Below the pieces are notes generated by a model. It did not search any database. It had not been told where the DNA came from and worked only from the letters and a program-made list of their open reading frames with translations. The position numbers were made by a program, and so were the translations under genes. A stretch of 64,000 bases of DNA from Chlorocebus sabaeus (lineage: Eukaryota; Chordata; Mammalia; Primates; Cercopithecidae): positions 1,922,001 through 1,986,000 of the forward strand of contig NW_027327412.1 in assembly GCF_047675955.1 (NCBI RefSeq), in the 5' to 3' direction. Position 1 is the stretch's first letter; the number at the start of each line of letters is the position of its first letter. This document shows, piece by piece, positions 35,001 through 47,400 of the stretch.

Positions 35001-38000
35001 AAGCTTCTTTCCAGTTTTGAACGGAAGATATTTTCTTTTTCACCATAGCCCTGTATGGGCTTCCAAATATCCCTTTGCCAATTCCACAAGAACAGCCTTA
35101 GCGAAAGGCTTCTTGAAGGGAAAGATGTAACTCTGTGAGATGAATTAAAAGAACACAGAGCAGTTTCTCAGAAAGCTTCTTTCCAGTTTTGAACGGAAGA
35201 TATTTCCTTTTTCAACATAGCCCTCTATGGGCTTCCAAATATTCCTTTGCCAATTCCACAAGAACAGCCTTAGCGAAGGGCTTCTTGAAGGGAAAGATGT
35301 AACTCTGTGAGATGAATTAACAGAACACAGAGCAGTTTCTCAGAAAGCTTCTTTCCAGTTTTGAACGGAAGATATTTCCTTTTTCACCATAGCCCTCTAT
35401 GGGCTTCCAAATATCCCTTTGCCAATTCCACAAGAACAGCCTTAGCGAAAGGCTTCTTGAAGGGAAAGATGTAACTCTGTGAGATGAATGAACAGAACAC
35501 AGAGCAGTTTCTCAGAAAGCTTCTTTCCAGTTTTGAACGGAAGATATTTCCTTTTTCACCATAGCCCTCTATGGGCTTCCAAATATCCCTTTGCGAATTC
35601 CACAAGAACAGCCTTAGCGAAAGGCTTCTTGAAGGGAAAGATGTAACTCTGTGAGATGAATTAACAGAACACAGAGCAGTTTCTCAGAAAGCTTCTTTCC
35701 AGTTTTGAACGGAAGATATTTCCTTTTTCACCATAGCCCTCTATGGGCTTCCAAATATCCCTTTGCCAATTCCACAAGAACAGCCTTAGCGAAAGGCTTC
35801 TTGAAGGGAAAGATGTAACTCTGTGAGATGAATTAACAGAACACAGAGCAGTTTCTCAGAAAGCTTCTTTCCAGTTTTGAACGGAAGATATTTCCTTTTT
35901 CACCATAGCCCTCTATGGGCTTCCAAATATCCCTTTGCCAATTCCACAAGAACAGCCTTAGCGAAAGGCTTCTTGAAGGGAAAGATGTAACTCTGTGAGA
36001 TGAATTAACAGAACACAGAGCAGTTTCTCAGAAAGCTTCTTTCCAGTTTTGAACGGAAGATATTTCCTTTTTCACCATAGCCCTCTATGGGCTTCCAAAT
36101 ATCCCTTTGCCAATTCCACAAGAACAGCCTTAGGGAAAGGCTTCTTGAAGGGAAAGATGTAACTCTGTGAGATGAATTAACAGAACACAGAGCAGTTTCT
36201 CAGAAAGCTTCTTTCCAGTTTTGAACAGAAGATACTTCCTTTTTCACCAGAGCCCTCTATGGGCTTCCAAATATCCCTTTGCCAATTCCACAAGAACAGC
36301 CTTAGCGAAAGGCTTCTTGAAGGGAAAGATGTAACTCTGTGAGATGAATTAACAGAACACAGAGCAGTTTCTCAGAAAGCTTCTTTCCAGTTTTGAACGG
36401 AAGATATTTCCTTTTTCACCAGAGCCCTCTATGGGCTTCCAAATATCCCTTTGCCAATTCCACAAGAACAGCCTTAGCGAAAGGCTTCTTGAAGGGAAAG
36501 ATGTAACTCTGTGAGATGAATGAACAGAACACAGAGCAGTTTCTCAGAAAGCTTCTTTCCAGTTTTGAACGGAAGATATTTCCTTTTTCACAATAGCCCT
36601 CTATGGGCTTCCAAATATCCCTTTGCCAATTCCACAAGAACAGCCTTAGCGAAAGGCTTCTCGAAGGGAAAGCTGTAACTCTGTGAGATGAATTAACAGA
36701 ACACAGAGCAGTTTCTCAGAAAGCTTCTTTCCAGTTTTGAACGGAAGATATTTCCTTTTTCACCATAGCCCTCTATGGGCTTCCAAATATCCCTTTGCCA
36801 ATTCCACAAGAACAGCCTTAGCGAAAGGCTTCTTGAAGGGAAAGATGTAACTCTGTGAGATGAATTAACAGAACACAGAGCAGTTTCTCAGAAAGCTTCT
36901 TTCCAGTTTTGAACGGAAGATATTTCCTTTTTCACCATAGCCCTCTACGGGCTTCCAAATATCATTTTGCCAATTCCACAGGAACAGCCTTAGCGAAAGG
37001 CTTCTTGAAGGGAAAGATGTAACTCTGTGAGATGAATTAACAGAACACAGAGCAGTTTCTCAGAAAGCTTCTTTCCAGTTTTGAACGGAAGATATTTCCT
37101 TTTTCACCATAGCCCTCTATGGGCTTCCAAATATCCCTTTGCCAATTCCACAAGAACAGCCTTAGCGAAAGGCTTCTTGAAGGGAAAGATGTAACTCTGT
37201 GAGCTTAATTAACAGAACACAGAGCAGTTTCTCAGAAAGCTTCTTTCCAGTTTTGAACGGAAGTTATTTCCTTTTTCACCATAGCCCTCTATGGGCTTCC
37301 AAATATCCCTTTGCCAATTCCACAAGAACAGCCTTAGCGAAAGGCTTCTTGAAGGGAAAGATGTAACTCTGTGAGATGAATTAACAGAACACAGAGCAGT
37401 TTCTCAGAAAGCTTCTTTCCAGTTTTGAACGGAAGATATTTCCTTTTTCACCATAGCCCTCTATGGGCTTCCAAATATCCCTTTGCCAATTCCACAAGAA
37501 CAGCCTTAGCGAAAGGCTTCTTGAAGGGAAAGATGTAACTCTGTGAGATGAATTAACAGAACACAGAGCAGTTTCTCAGAAAGCTTCTTTCCAGTTTTGA
37601 ACGGAAGATATTTCCTTTTTCACCATAGCCCTCTATGGGCTTCCAAATATCCTTTTGCCAATTCCACAAGAACAGCCTTAGCGAAAGGCTTCTTGAAGGG
37701 AAAGATGTAACTCTGTGAGATGAATTAACAGAACACAGAGCAGTTTCTCAGAAAGCTTCTTTCCAGTTTTCAACGGAAGATATTTCCTTTTTCACCATAG
37801 CCCTCTATGGGCTTCCAAATATCCCTTTGCCAATTGCACAAGAACAGCCTTAGCGAAAGGCTTCTTGAAGGGAAAGATGTAACTCTGTGAGATGAATTAA
37901 CAGAACACAGAGCAGTTTCTCAGAAAGCTTCTTTCCAGTTTTGAACGGAAGATATTTCCTTTTTCACCATAGCCCTCTATGGGCTTCCAAATATCCCTTT

Positions 38001-38084
38001 GCCAATTCCACAAGAACAGCCTTAGCGAAAGGCTTCTTGAAGGGAAAGAGGTAACTCTGTGAGATGAATTAACAGAACACAGAG
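32065..38084 (-). repeat. Domain 1 unit 8, 35-mer (6,020 bp), longest unit
   Basis: It follows the order of unit 7 but has five more monomers between attaaaag and ttagggaaagg (gcgaagggc, gaatgaac, EcoRI gcgaattcc at 35595-35600 and two near-consensus copies). The same insert is in units 1 and 3, so the 35-mer may be nearest to the ancestral unit. BglII is at 33885-33890. Private changes are cagttactc (about 32583), cagccata (about 33376), gatacttcc (36231), tcgaaggg (about 36662) and gagcttaat (37201). Confidence 0.86.
36030..38084 (-). repeat. Left copy of a ~2-kb duplication (offset 2,752)
   Basis: The tail of unit 8 recurs at 38782-40836. Shared rare marks are gatacttcc (36231 and 38983) and gagcttaat (37201 and 39953). 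A handful of differences are visible (cacaatag versus ttgaccatag, tcgaaggg versus ttgaaggg, ttccag versus ttcctg, cacaagaac versus cagaaaaac). Confidence 0.82.
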
Positions 38085-40836
38085 CAGATTCCTCAGAAAG
38101 CTTCTTTCCAGTTTTGAACGGAAGATATTTCCTTTTTCACCATAGCCCTCTATGGGCTTCCAAATATCCCTTTGCCAATTCCACAAGAACAGCCTTAGCG
38201 AAAGGCTTCTTGAAGGGAAGATGTAACTCTGTGAGATGAATTAACAGAACCCAGAGCAGTTTCTCAGAAAGCTTCTTTCCAATTTTGAACGGAAGATATT
38301 TCTTTTTTCAACATAGCCCTCTATGGGCTTCCAAATATCCCTTTGCCAATTCCACAAGAACAGCCTTAGCGAAAGGCTTCTTGAAGGGAAAGATGTAACT
38401 CTGTGAGATGAATTAACAGAACACAGAGCAGTTTCTCAGAAAGCTTCTTTCCAGTTTTGAACGGAAGATATTTCCTTTTTCACCGTAGCCCTCTATGGGC
38501 TTCCAAATATCCCTTTGCCAATTCCACAAGAACAGCCTTAGCGAAAGGCTTCTTGAAGGGAAAGATGTAACTCTGTGAGATGAATTAACAGAACACAGAG
38601 CAGTTTCTCAGAAAGCTTTTTTCCAGTTTTGAACGGAAGATATTTTCTTTTTCACCATAGCCCTCTATGGGCTTCCAAATATCCCTTTGCCAATTCCACA
38701 AGAACAGCCTTAGCGAAAGGCTTCTTGAAGGGAAAGATGTAACTCTGTGAGATGAATTAACAGAACACAGAGCAGTTTCTCAAAAAGCTTCTTTCCAGTT
38801 TTGAACGGAAGATATTTCCTTTTTCACCATAGCCCTCTATGGGCTTCCAAATATCCCTTTGCCAATTCCACAAGAACAGCCTTAGGGAAAGGCTTCTTGA
38901 AGGGAAAGATGTAACTCTGTGAGATGAATTAACAGAACACAGAGCAGTTTCTCAGAAAGCTTCTTTCCAGTTTTGAACAGAAGATACTTCCTTTTTCACC
39001 AGAGCCCTCTATGGGCTTCCAAATATCCCTTTGCCAATTCCACAAGAACAGCCTTAGCGAAAGGCTTCTTGAAGGGAAAGATGTAACTCTGTGAGATGAA
39101 TTAACAGAACACAGAGCAGTTTCTCAGAAAGCTTCTTTCCAGTTTTGAACGGAAGATATTTCCTTTTTCACCAGAGCCCTCTATGGGCTTCCAAATATCC
39201 CTTTGCCAATTCCACAAGAACAGCCTTAGCGAAAGGCTTCTTGAAGGGAAAGATGTAACTCTGTGAGATGAATGAACAGAACACAGAGCAGTTTCTCAGA
39301 AAGCTTCTTTCCAGTTTTGAACGGAAGATATTTCCTTTTTGACCATAGCCCTCTATGGGCTTCCAAATATCCCTTTGCCAATTCCACAAGAACAGCCTTA
39401 GCGAAAGGCTTCTTGAAGGGAAAGCTGTAACTCTGTGAGATGAATTAACAGAACACAGAGCAGTTTCTCAGAAAGCTTCTTTCCAGTTTTGAACGGAAGA
39501 TATTTCCTTTTTCACCATAGCCCTCTATGGGCTTCCAAATATCCCTTTGCCAATTCCACAAGAACAGCCTTAGCGAAAGGCTTCTTGAAGGGAAAGATGT
39601 AACTCTGTGAGATGAATTAACAGAACACAGAGCAGTTTCTCAGAAAGCTTCTTTCCAGTTTTGAACGGAAGATATTTCCTTTTTCACCATAGCCCTCTAC
39701 GGGCTTCCAAATATCATTTTGCCAATTCCACAGGAACAGCCTTAGCGAAAGGCTTCTTGAAGGGAAAGATGTAACTCTGTGAGATGAATTAACAGAACAC
39801 AGAGCAGTTTCTCAGAAAGCTTCTTTCCTGTTTTGAACGGAAGATATTTCCTTTTTCACCATAGCCCTCTATGGGCTTCCAAATATCCCTTTGCCAATTC
39901 CACAAGAACAGCCTTAGCGAAAGGCTTCTTGAAGGGAAAGATGTAACTCTGTGAGCTTAATTAACAGAACACAGAGCAGTTTCTCAGAAAGCTTCTTTCC
40001 AGTTTTGAACGGAAGTTATTTCCTTTTTCACCATAGCCCTCTATGGGCTTCCAAATATCCCTTTGCCAATTCCACAAGAACAGCCTTAGCGAAAGGCTTC
40101 TTGAAGGGAAAGATGTAACTCTGTGAGATGAATTAACAGAACACAGAGCAGTTTCTCAGAAAGCTTCTTTCCAGTTTTGAACGGAAGATATTTCCTTTTT
40201 CACCATAGCCCTCTATGGGCTTCCAAATATCCCTTTGCCAATTCCACAAGAACAGCCTTAGCGAAAGGCTTCTTGAAGGGAAAGATGTAACTCTGTGAGA
40301 TGAATTAACAGAACACAGAGCAGTTTCTCAGAAAGCTTCTTTCCAGTTTTGAACGGAAGATATTTCCTTTTTCACCATAGCCCTCTATGGGCTTCCAAAT
40401 ATCCTTTTGCCAATTCCACAAGAACAGCCTTAGCGAAAGGCTTCTTGAAGGGAAAGATGTAACTCTGTGAGATGAATTAACAGAACACAGAGCAGTTTCT
40501 CAGAAAGCTTCTTTCCAGTTTTCAACGGAAGATATTTCCTTTTTCACCATAGCCCTCTATGGGCTTCCAAATATCCCTTTGCCAATTGCACAAGAACAGC
40601 CTTAGCGAAAGGCTTCTTGAAGGGAAAGATGTAACTCTGTGAGATGAATTAACAGAACACAGAGCAGTTTCTCAGAAAGCTTCTTTCCAGTTTTGAACGG
40701 AAGATATTTCCTTTTTCACCATAGCCCTCTATGGGCTTCCAAATATCCCTTTGCCAATTCCAGAAAAACAGCCTTAGCGAAAGGCTTCTTGAAGGGAAAG
40801 AGGTAACTCTGTGAGATGAATTAACAGAACACAGAG
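38085..40836 (-). repeat. Domain 1 unit 9, 16-mer (2,752 bp)
   Basis: It has a normal head (tag, -1, cccagag, caccgtag, agctttttt/tattttct) and then passes to ttagggaaagg, gaacagaagatactt, agagccc and gaatgaac. Its tail shares gatactt (38983) and gagcttaat (39953) with unit 8 at an offset of 2,752 bp. These changes were private to unit 8, so unit 9 is a recent shortened copy of it. Its own changes include caaaaagctt (about 38782), ttgaccatag (about 39341) and ttcctg (about 39828). Confidence 0.85.
38782..40836 (-). repeat. Right copy of the ~2-kb duplication (offset 2,752)
   Basis: This is the partner of 36030-38084. It forms most of unit 9. The differences from its partner are more frequent than in the 7,740-bp pair, so this event is probably older, or the copy has since exchanged sequence with others. 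Confidence 0.8.
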
Positions 40837-42617
40837 CAGATTCCTCAGAAAGCTTCTTTCCAGTTTTGAACGGAAGATATTTCCTTTTTCACCATAGCCC
40901 TCTATGGGCTTCCAAATATCCCTTTGCCAATTCCACAAGAACAGCCTTAGCGAAAGGCTTCTTGAAGGGAAGATGTAACTCTGTGAGATGAATTAACAGA
41001 ACCCAGAGCAGTTTCTCAGAAAGCTTCTTTCCAATTTTGAACGGAAGATATTTCTTTTTTCAACATAGCCCTCTATGGGCTTCCAAATATCCCTTTGCCA
41101 ATTCCACAAGAACAGCCTTAGCGAAAGGCTTCTTGAAGGGAAAGATGTAACTCTGTGAGATGAATTAACAGAACACAGAGCAGTTTCTCAGAAAGCTTCT
41201 TTCCAGTTTTGAACGGAAGATATTTCCTTTTTCACCGTAGCCCTCTATGGGCTTCCAAATATCCCTTTGCCAATTCCACAAGAACAGCCTTAGCGAAAGG
41301 CTTCTTGAAGGGAAAGATGTAACTCTGTGAGATGAATTAACAGAACACAGAGCAGTTTCTCAGAAAGCTTTTTTCCAGTTTTGAACGGAAGATATTTTCT
41401 TTTTCACCATAGCCCTCTATGGGCTTCCAAATATCCCTTTGCCAATTCCACAAGAACAGCCTTAGGGAAAGGCTTCTTGAAGGGAAAGATGTAACTCTGT
41501 GAGATGAATTAACAGAACACAGAGCAGTTTCTCAGAAAGCTTCTTTCCTGTTTTGAACGGAAGATATTTCCTTTTTCACCATAGCCCTCTATGGGCTTCC
41601 AAATATCCCTTTGCCAATTCCACAAGAACAGCCTTAGCGAAAGGCTTCTTGAAGGGAAAGATGTAACTCTGTGAGATGAATTAACAGAACACAGAGCAGT
41701 TTCTCAGAAAGCTTCTTTCCAGTTTTGAAGGGAAGATATTTCCTTTTTCACCATAGCCCTCTATGGGCTTCCAAATATCCCTTTGCCAATTCCACAAGAA
41801 CAGCCTTAGCGAAAGGCTTCTTGAAGGGAAAGCTGTAACTCTGTGAGATGAATTAACAGAACACAGAGCAGTTTCTCAGAAAGCTTCTTTCCAGTTTTGA
41901 ACGGAAGATATTTCCTTTTTCACCATAGCCCTCTATGGGCTTCCAAATATCCCTTTGCCAATTCCACAAGAACAGCCTTAGCGAAAGGCTTCTTGAAGGG
42001 AAAGATGTAACTCTGTGAGATGAATTAACAGAACACAGAGCAGTTTCTCAGAAAGCTTCTTTCCAGTTTTGAACGGAAGATATTTCCTTTTTCACCATAG
42101 CCCTCTATGGGCTTCCAAATATCCCTTTGCCAATTTCACAAGAACAGCCTTAGCGAAAGGCTTCTTGAAGGGAAAGATGTAACTCTGTGAGATGAATTAA
42201 CAGAACACAGAGCAGTTTCTCAGAAAGCTTCTTTCCAGTTTTGAAGGGAAGATATTTCCTTTTTCACCATAGCCCTCTATGGGCTTCCAAATATCATTTT
42301 GCCAATTCCACAAGAACAGCCTTAGCGAAAGGCTTCTTGAAGGGAAAGCTGTAACTCTGTGAGATGAATTAACAGAACACAGAGCAGTTTCTCAGAAAGC
42401 TTCTTTCCAGTTTTGAACGGAAGATATTTCCTTTTTCACCATAGCCCTCTATGGGCTTCCAAATATCCCTTTGCCAATTCCACAAGAACAGCCTTAGCGA
42501 AAGGCTTCTTGAAGGGAAAGATGTAACTCTGTGAGATGAATTAACAGAACACAGAGCAGTTTCTCAGAAAGCTTCTTTCCAGTTTTGAACGGAAGATATT
42601 TCCTTTTTCACCATAGT
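40837..42617 (-). repeat. Domain 1 unit 10, right-truncated (~10 monomers)
   Basis: The last copy of the +1 tag is at 40837, with its -1 partner, cccagag, caccgtag, agctttttt, ttagggaaagg, ttcctgtttt and ttttgaaggg. It ends with atcattttg (about 42291), gctgtaac (about 42349) and tagtcctct (about 42617). Past this point the domain 1 order is lost. Confidence 0.78.
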
Positions 42618-44451
42618 CCTCTATGGGCTTCCAAATATCCCTTTGCCAATTCCACAAGAACAGCCTTAGCGAAAGGATTCTTGAAGGGAAAGATGTAACT
42701 CTGTGAGATGAATGAACAGAACACAGAGCAGTTTCTCAGAAAGCTTCTTTCCAGTTTTGAACGGAAGATATTTCCTTTTTCACCATAGCCCTCTATGGGC
42801 TTCCAAATATCCCTTTGCCAATTCCACAAGAACAGCCTTAGCGAAAGGCTTCTTGAAGGGAAAGATGTAACTCTGTGAGATGAATTAACAGAACACAGAG
42901 CAGTTTCTCAGAAAGCTTCTTTCCAGTTTTGAACGGAAGATATTTCCTTTTTCACCATAGCCCTCTATGGGCTTCCAAATATCCCTTTGCCAATTCCACA
43001 AGAACAGCCTTAGCGAAAGGCCTCTTGAAGGGAAAGATGTAACTCTGTGAGATGAATTAACAGAACACAGAGCAGTTTCTCAGAAAGCTTCTTTCCAGTT
43101 TTGAACGAAAGATATTTCCTTTTTCACCACAGCCCTCTATGGGCTTCCAAATATCCCTTTGCCAATTCCACAAGAACAGCCTTAGCGAAAGGCTTCTTGA
43201 AGGGAAAGATGTAACTCTGTGAGATGAATTAACAGAACACAGAGCAGTTTCTCAGAAAGCTTCTTTCCAGTTTTGAACGGAAGATATTTTCTTTTTCACC
43301 ATAGCCCTCTATGGGCTTCCAAATATCCCTTTGCCAATTCCACAAGAACAGCCTTAGCGAAAGGCTTCTTGAAGGGAAAGATGTAACTCTGTGAGATGAA
43401 TTAAAAGAACACAGAGCAGTTTCTCAGAAAGCTTCTTTCCAGTTTTGAACGGAAGATATTTCCTTTTTCACCATAGCCCTCTATGGGCTTCCAAATATCC
43501 CTTTGCCAATTCCACAAGAACAGCCTTAGCGAAAGGCTTCTTGAAGGGAAAGATGTAACTCTGTGAGATGAATGAACAGAACACAGAGCAGTTTCTCAGA
43601 AAGCTTCTTTCCAGTTTTGAACGGAAGATATTTCCTTTTTCACCATAGACCTCTATGGGCTTCCAAATATCCCTTTGCCAATTCCACAAGAACAGCCTTA
43701 GCGAAAGGCTTCCTGAAGGGAAAGATGTAACTCTGTGAGATGAATTAACAGAACACAGAGCAGTTTCTCAGAAAGCTTCTTTCCAGTTTTGAACGGAAGA
43801 TATTTCCTTTTTCACCATAGCCCTCTATGGGCTTCCAAATATCCCTTTGCCAATTCCACAAGAACAGCCTTAGCGAAAGGCTTCTTGAAGGGAAAGATGT
43901 AACTCTGTGAGATGAATTAACAGAACACAGAGCAGTTTCTCAGAAAGCTTCTTTCCAGTTTTGAACGGAAGATATTTCCTTTTTCACCATAGCCCTCTAC
44001 GGGCTTCCAAATATCCCTTTGCCAATTCCACAAGAACAGCCTTAGCGAAAGGCTTCTTGAAGGGAAAGATGTAACTCTGTGAGATGAATTAACAGAACAC
44101 AGAGCAGTTTCTCAGAAAGCTTCTTTCCAGTTTTGAACGGAAGATATTTCCTTTTTCACCATAGCCCTCTATGGGCTTCCAAATATCCCTTTGCCAATTC
44201 CACAAGAACAGCCTTAGCGAAAGGCTTCTTGAAGGGAAAGATGTAACTCTGTGAGATGAATTAACAGAACACAGAGCAGTTTCTCAGAAAGATTCTTTCC
44301 AGTTTTGAACGGAAGATATTTCCTTTTTCACCATAGCCCTCTATGGGCTTCCAAATATCCCTTTGCCAATTCCACAAGAACAGCCTTAGCGAAAGGCTTC
44401 TTCAAGGGAAAGATGTAACTCTGTGAGATGAATGAACAGAACACAGAGCAG
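42618..44451 (-). repeat. Transition segment between the two HOR domains
   Basis: About 11 monomers with a mixture of marks: private aaggattctt (about 42676), ggcctcttg (about 43020) and gaacgaaag with caccacag (43109-43130), then tattttct, attaaaag, gaatgaac, agacctct (about 43649), ttcctgaaggg and ctacggg, which belong to domain 2. The order resembles the tail of a domain 2 unit with several monomers missing. No foreign sequence marks the junction. Confidence 0.7.
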
Positions 44452-47400
44452 CTTCTCAGAAAGCTTCTTTCCAGTTTTGAACGGAAGATATTTCCTTTTT
44501 CACCATAGCCCTCTACGGGCTTCCAAATATCCCTTTGCCAATTCCACAAGAACAGCCTTAGCGAAAGGCTTCTTGAAGGGAAGGATGTAACTCTGTGAGA
44601 TGAATTAACAGAACACAGAGCAGTTTCTCAGAAATCTTCTTTCCAGTTTTGAACGGAAGATATTTCCTTTTTCACCATAGCCCTCTATGGGCTTCCAAAT
44701 ATCCCTTTGCCAATTCCACAAGAACAGCCTTAGCGAAAGGCTTCTTCAAGGGAAAGATGTAACTCTGTGAGATGAATTAACAGAACACAGAGCAGTTTCT
44801 CAGAAAGCTTCTTTCCAGTTTTGAACGGAAGATATTTCCTTTTTCACCATAGCCCTCTATGGGCTTCCAAATATCCCTTTGCCAATTCCACAAGAACAGC
44901 CTTAGCGAAAGGCTTCTTGAAGGGAAAGATGTAACTCTGTGAGATGAATTAACAGAACACAGAGCAGTTTCTCAGAAAGCTTCTTTCCAGTTTTGAACGG
45001 AAGATATTTCCTTTTTCACCATAGCCCTCTATGGGCTTCCAAATATCCCTTTGCCAATTCCACAAGAACAGCCTTAGCGAAAGGCTTCTTGAAGGGAAAG
45101 ATGTAACTCTGTGAGATGAATTAACAGAACACAGAGCAGTTTCTCAGAAAGCTTCTTTCCAGTTTTGAACGGAAGATATTTCCTTTTTCACCATAGCCCT
45201 CTATGTGCTTCCAAATATCCCTTTGCCAATTCCACAAGAACAGCCTTAGCGAAAGGCTTCTTGAAGGGAAAGATGTAACCCTGTGAGATGAATTAACAGA
45301 ACACAGAGCAGTTTCTCAGAAAGCTTCTTTCCAGTTTTGAACGGAAGATATTTCCTTTTTCACCATAGCCCTCTATGGGCTTCCAAATATCCCTTTGCCA
45401 ATTCCACAAGAACAGCCTTAGCGAAAGGCTTCTTGAAGGGAAAGCTGTAACTCTGTGAGATGAATTAACAGAACACAGAGCAGTTTCTCAGAAAGCTTCT
45501 TTCCAGTTTTGAACGGAAGATATTTCCTTTTTCACCATAGCCCTCTATGGGCTTCCAAATATCCCTTTGCCAATTCCACAAGAACAGCCTTAGCGAAAGG
45601 CTTCTTGAAGGGAAAGATGTAACTCTGTGAGATGAATGAACAGAACACAGAGCAGTTTCTCAGAAAGCTTCTTTCCAGTTTTGAACGGAAGATATTTCCT
45701 TTTTCACCATAGCCCTCTATGGGCTTCCAAATATCCCTTTGCCAATTCCACAAGAACAGCCTTAGCGAAAGGCTTCTTGAAGGGAAAGATGTAACTCTGT
45801 GAGATGAATTAACAGAACACAGAGCAGTTTCTCAGAAAGCTTCTTTCCAGTTTTGAACGGAAGATATTTCCTTTTTCACCATAGCCCTCTATGGGCTTCC
45901 AAATATCCCTTTGCCAACTCCACAAGAACAGCCTTAGCGAAAGGCTTCTTGAAGGGAAAGATGTAACTCTGTGAGATGAATTAACAGAACACAGAGCAGT
46001 TTCTCAGAAAGCTTCTTTCCAGTTTTGAACGGAAGATATTTCCTTTTTCACCATAGCCCTCTATGGGCTTCCAAATATCCCTTTGCCAATTCCACAAGAA
46101 CAGCCTTAGCGAAAGGCTTCTTGAAGGGAAAGATGTAACTCTGTGAGATGAATTAACAGAACACAGAGCAGTTTCTCAGAAAGCTTCTTTCCAGTTTTGA
46201 ACGGAAGATATTTTCTTTTTCACCATAGCCCTCTATGGGCTTCCAAATATCCCTTTGCCAATTCCACAAGAACAGCCTTAGCGAAAGGCTTCTTGAAGGG
46301 AAAGATGTAACTCTGTGAGATGAATTAACAGAACACAGAGCAGTTTCTCAGAAAGCTTCTTTCCAGTTTTGAACGGAAGATATTTCCTTTTTCACCATAG
46401 CCCTCTATGGGCTTCCAAATATCCCTTTGCCAATTCCACAGGAACAGCCTTAGCGAAAGGCTTCTTGAAGGGAAAGATGTAACTCTGTGAGATGAATTAA
46501 CAGAACACAGAGCAGTTTCTCAGAAAGCTTCTTTCCAGTTTTGAACGGAAGATATTTCCTTTTTCACCATAGCCCTCTATGGGCTTCCAAATATCCCTTT
46601 GCCAATTCCACAAGAACAGCCTTAGCGAAAGGCTTCTTGAAGGGAAAGATGTAACTCTGTGAGATGAATTAACAGAACACAGAGCAGTTTCTCAGAAAGC
46701 TTCTTTCCAGTTTTGAACGGAAGATATTTCCTTTTTCACCATAGCCCTCTATGGGCTTCCAAATATCCCTTTGCCAATTCCACAAGAACAGCCTTAGCGA
46801 AAGGCTTCTTGAAGGGAAAGCTGTAACTCTGTGAGATGAATTAACAGAACACAGAGCAGTTTCTCAGAAAGCTTCTTTCCAGTTTTGAACGGAAGATATT
46901 TCCTTTTTCACCATAGCCCTCTATGGGCTTCCAAATATCCCTTTGCCAATTCCACAAGAACAGCCTTAGCGAAAGGCTTCTTGAAGGGAAAGATGTAACT
47001 CTGTGAGATGAATTAACAGAACACAGAGCAGTTTCTCAGAAAGCTTCTTTCCAGTTTTGAACGGAAGATATTTCCTTTTTCACCATAGCCCTCTATGGGC
47101 TTCCAAATATCCCTTTGCCAATTCCACAAGAACAGCCTTAGCGAAAGGCTTCTTGAAGGGAAAGATGTAACTCTGTGAGATGAATTAACAGAACACAGAG
47201 CAGTTTCTCAGAAAGCTTCTTTCCAGTTTTGAACGGAAGATATTTTCTTTTTCACCATAGCCCTCTATGGGCTTCCAAATATCCCTTTGCCAATTCCACA
47301 AGAACAGCCTTAGCGAAAGGCTTCTTGAAGGGAAAGATGTAACTCTGTGAGATGAATTAAAAGAACACAGAGCAGTTTCTCAGAAAGCTTCTTTCCAGTT

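Larger units (their letters stand above)
1..42617 (-). repeat. HOR domain 1 (30-35-monomer family, indel-tagged)
   Basis: This stretch shares one ordered series of diagnostic variants: cagattcctcag (+1), a nearby gaaggg variant, cccagag, ccaattttg, caccgtag, agctttttt, ttcctgtttt, ctatgagct, gctgtaacattg, agatctgcc, ctacggg with atcattttg, tagtcctct, ctgtatggg, attaaaag, gaacagaag, cacaatag, aacatattt, aagttattt, ttttcaacgg, ccaattgcac and caaaaacag. Ten copies of the indel tag divide it into units of 10 to 35 monomers. The right boundary is inferred from the last domain 1 variants (atcattttg at about 42291, tagtcctct at about 42617) and is good to a few monomers. Confidence 0.85.
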
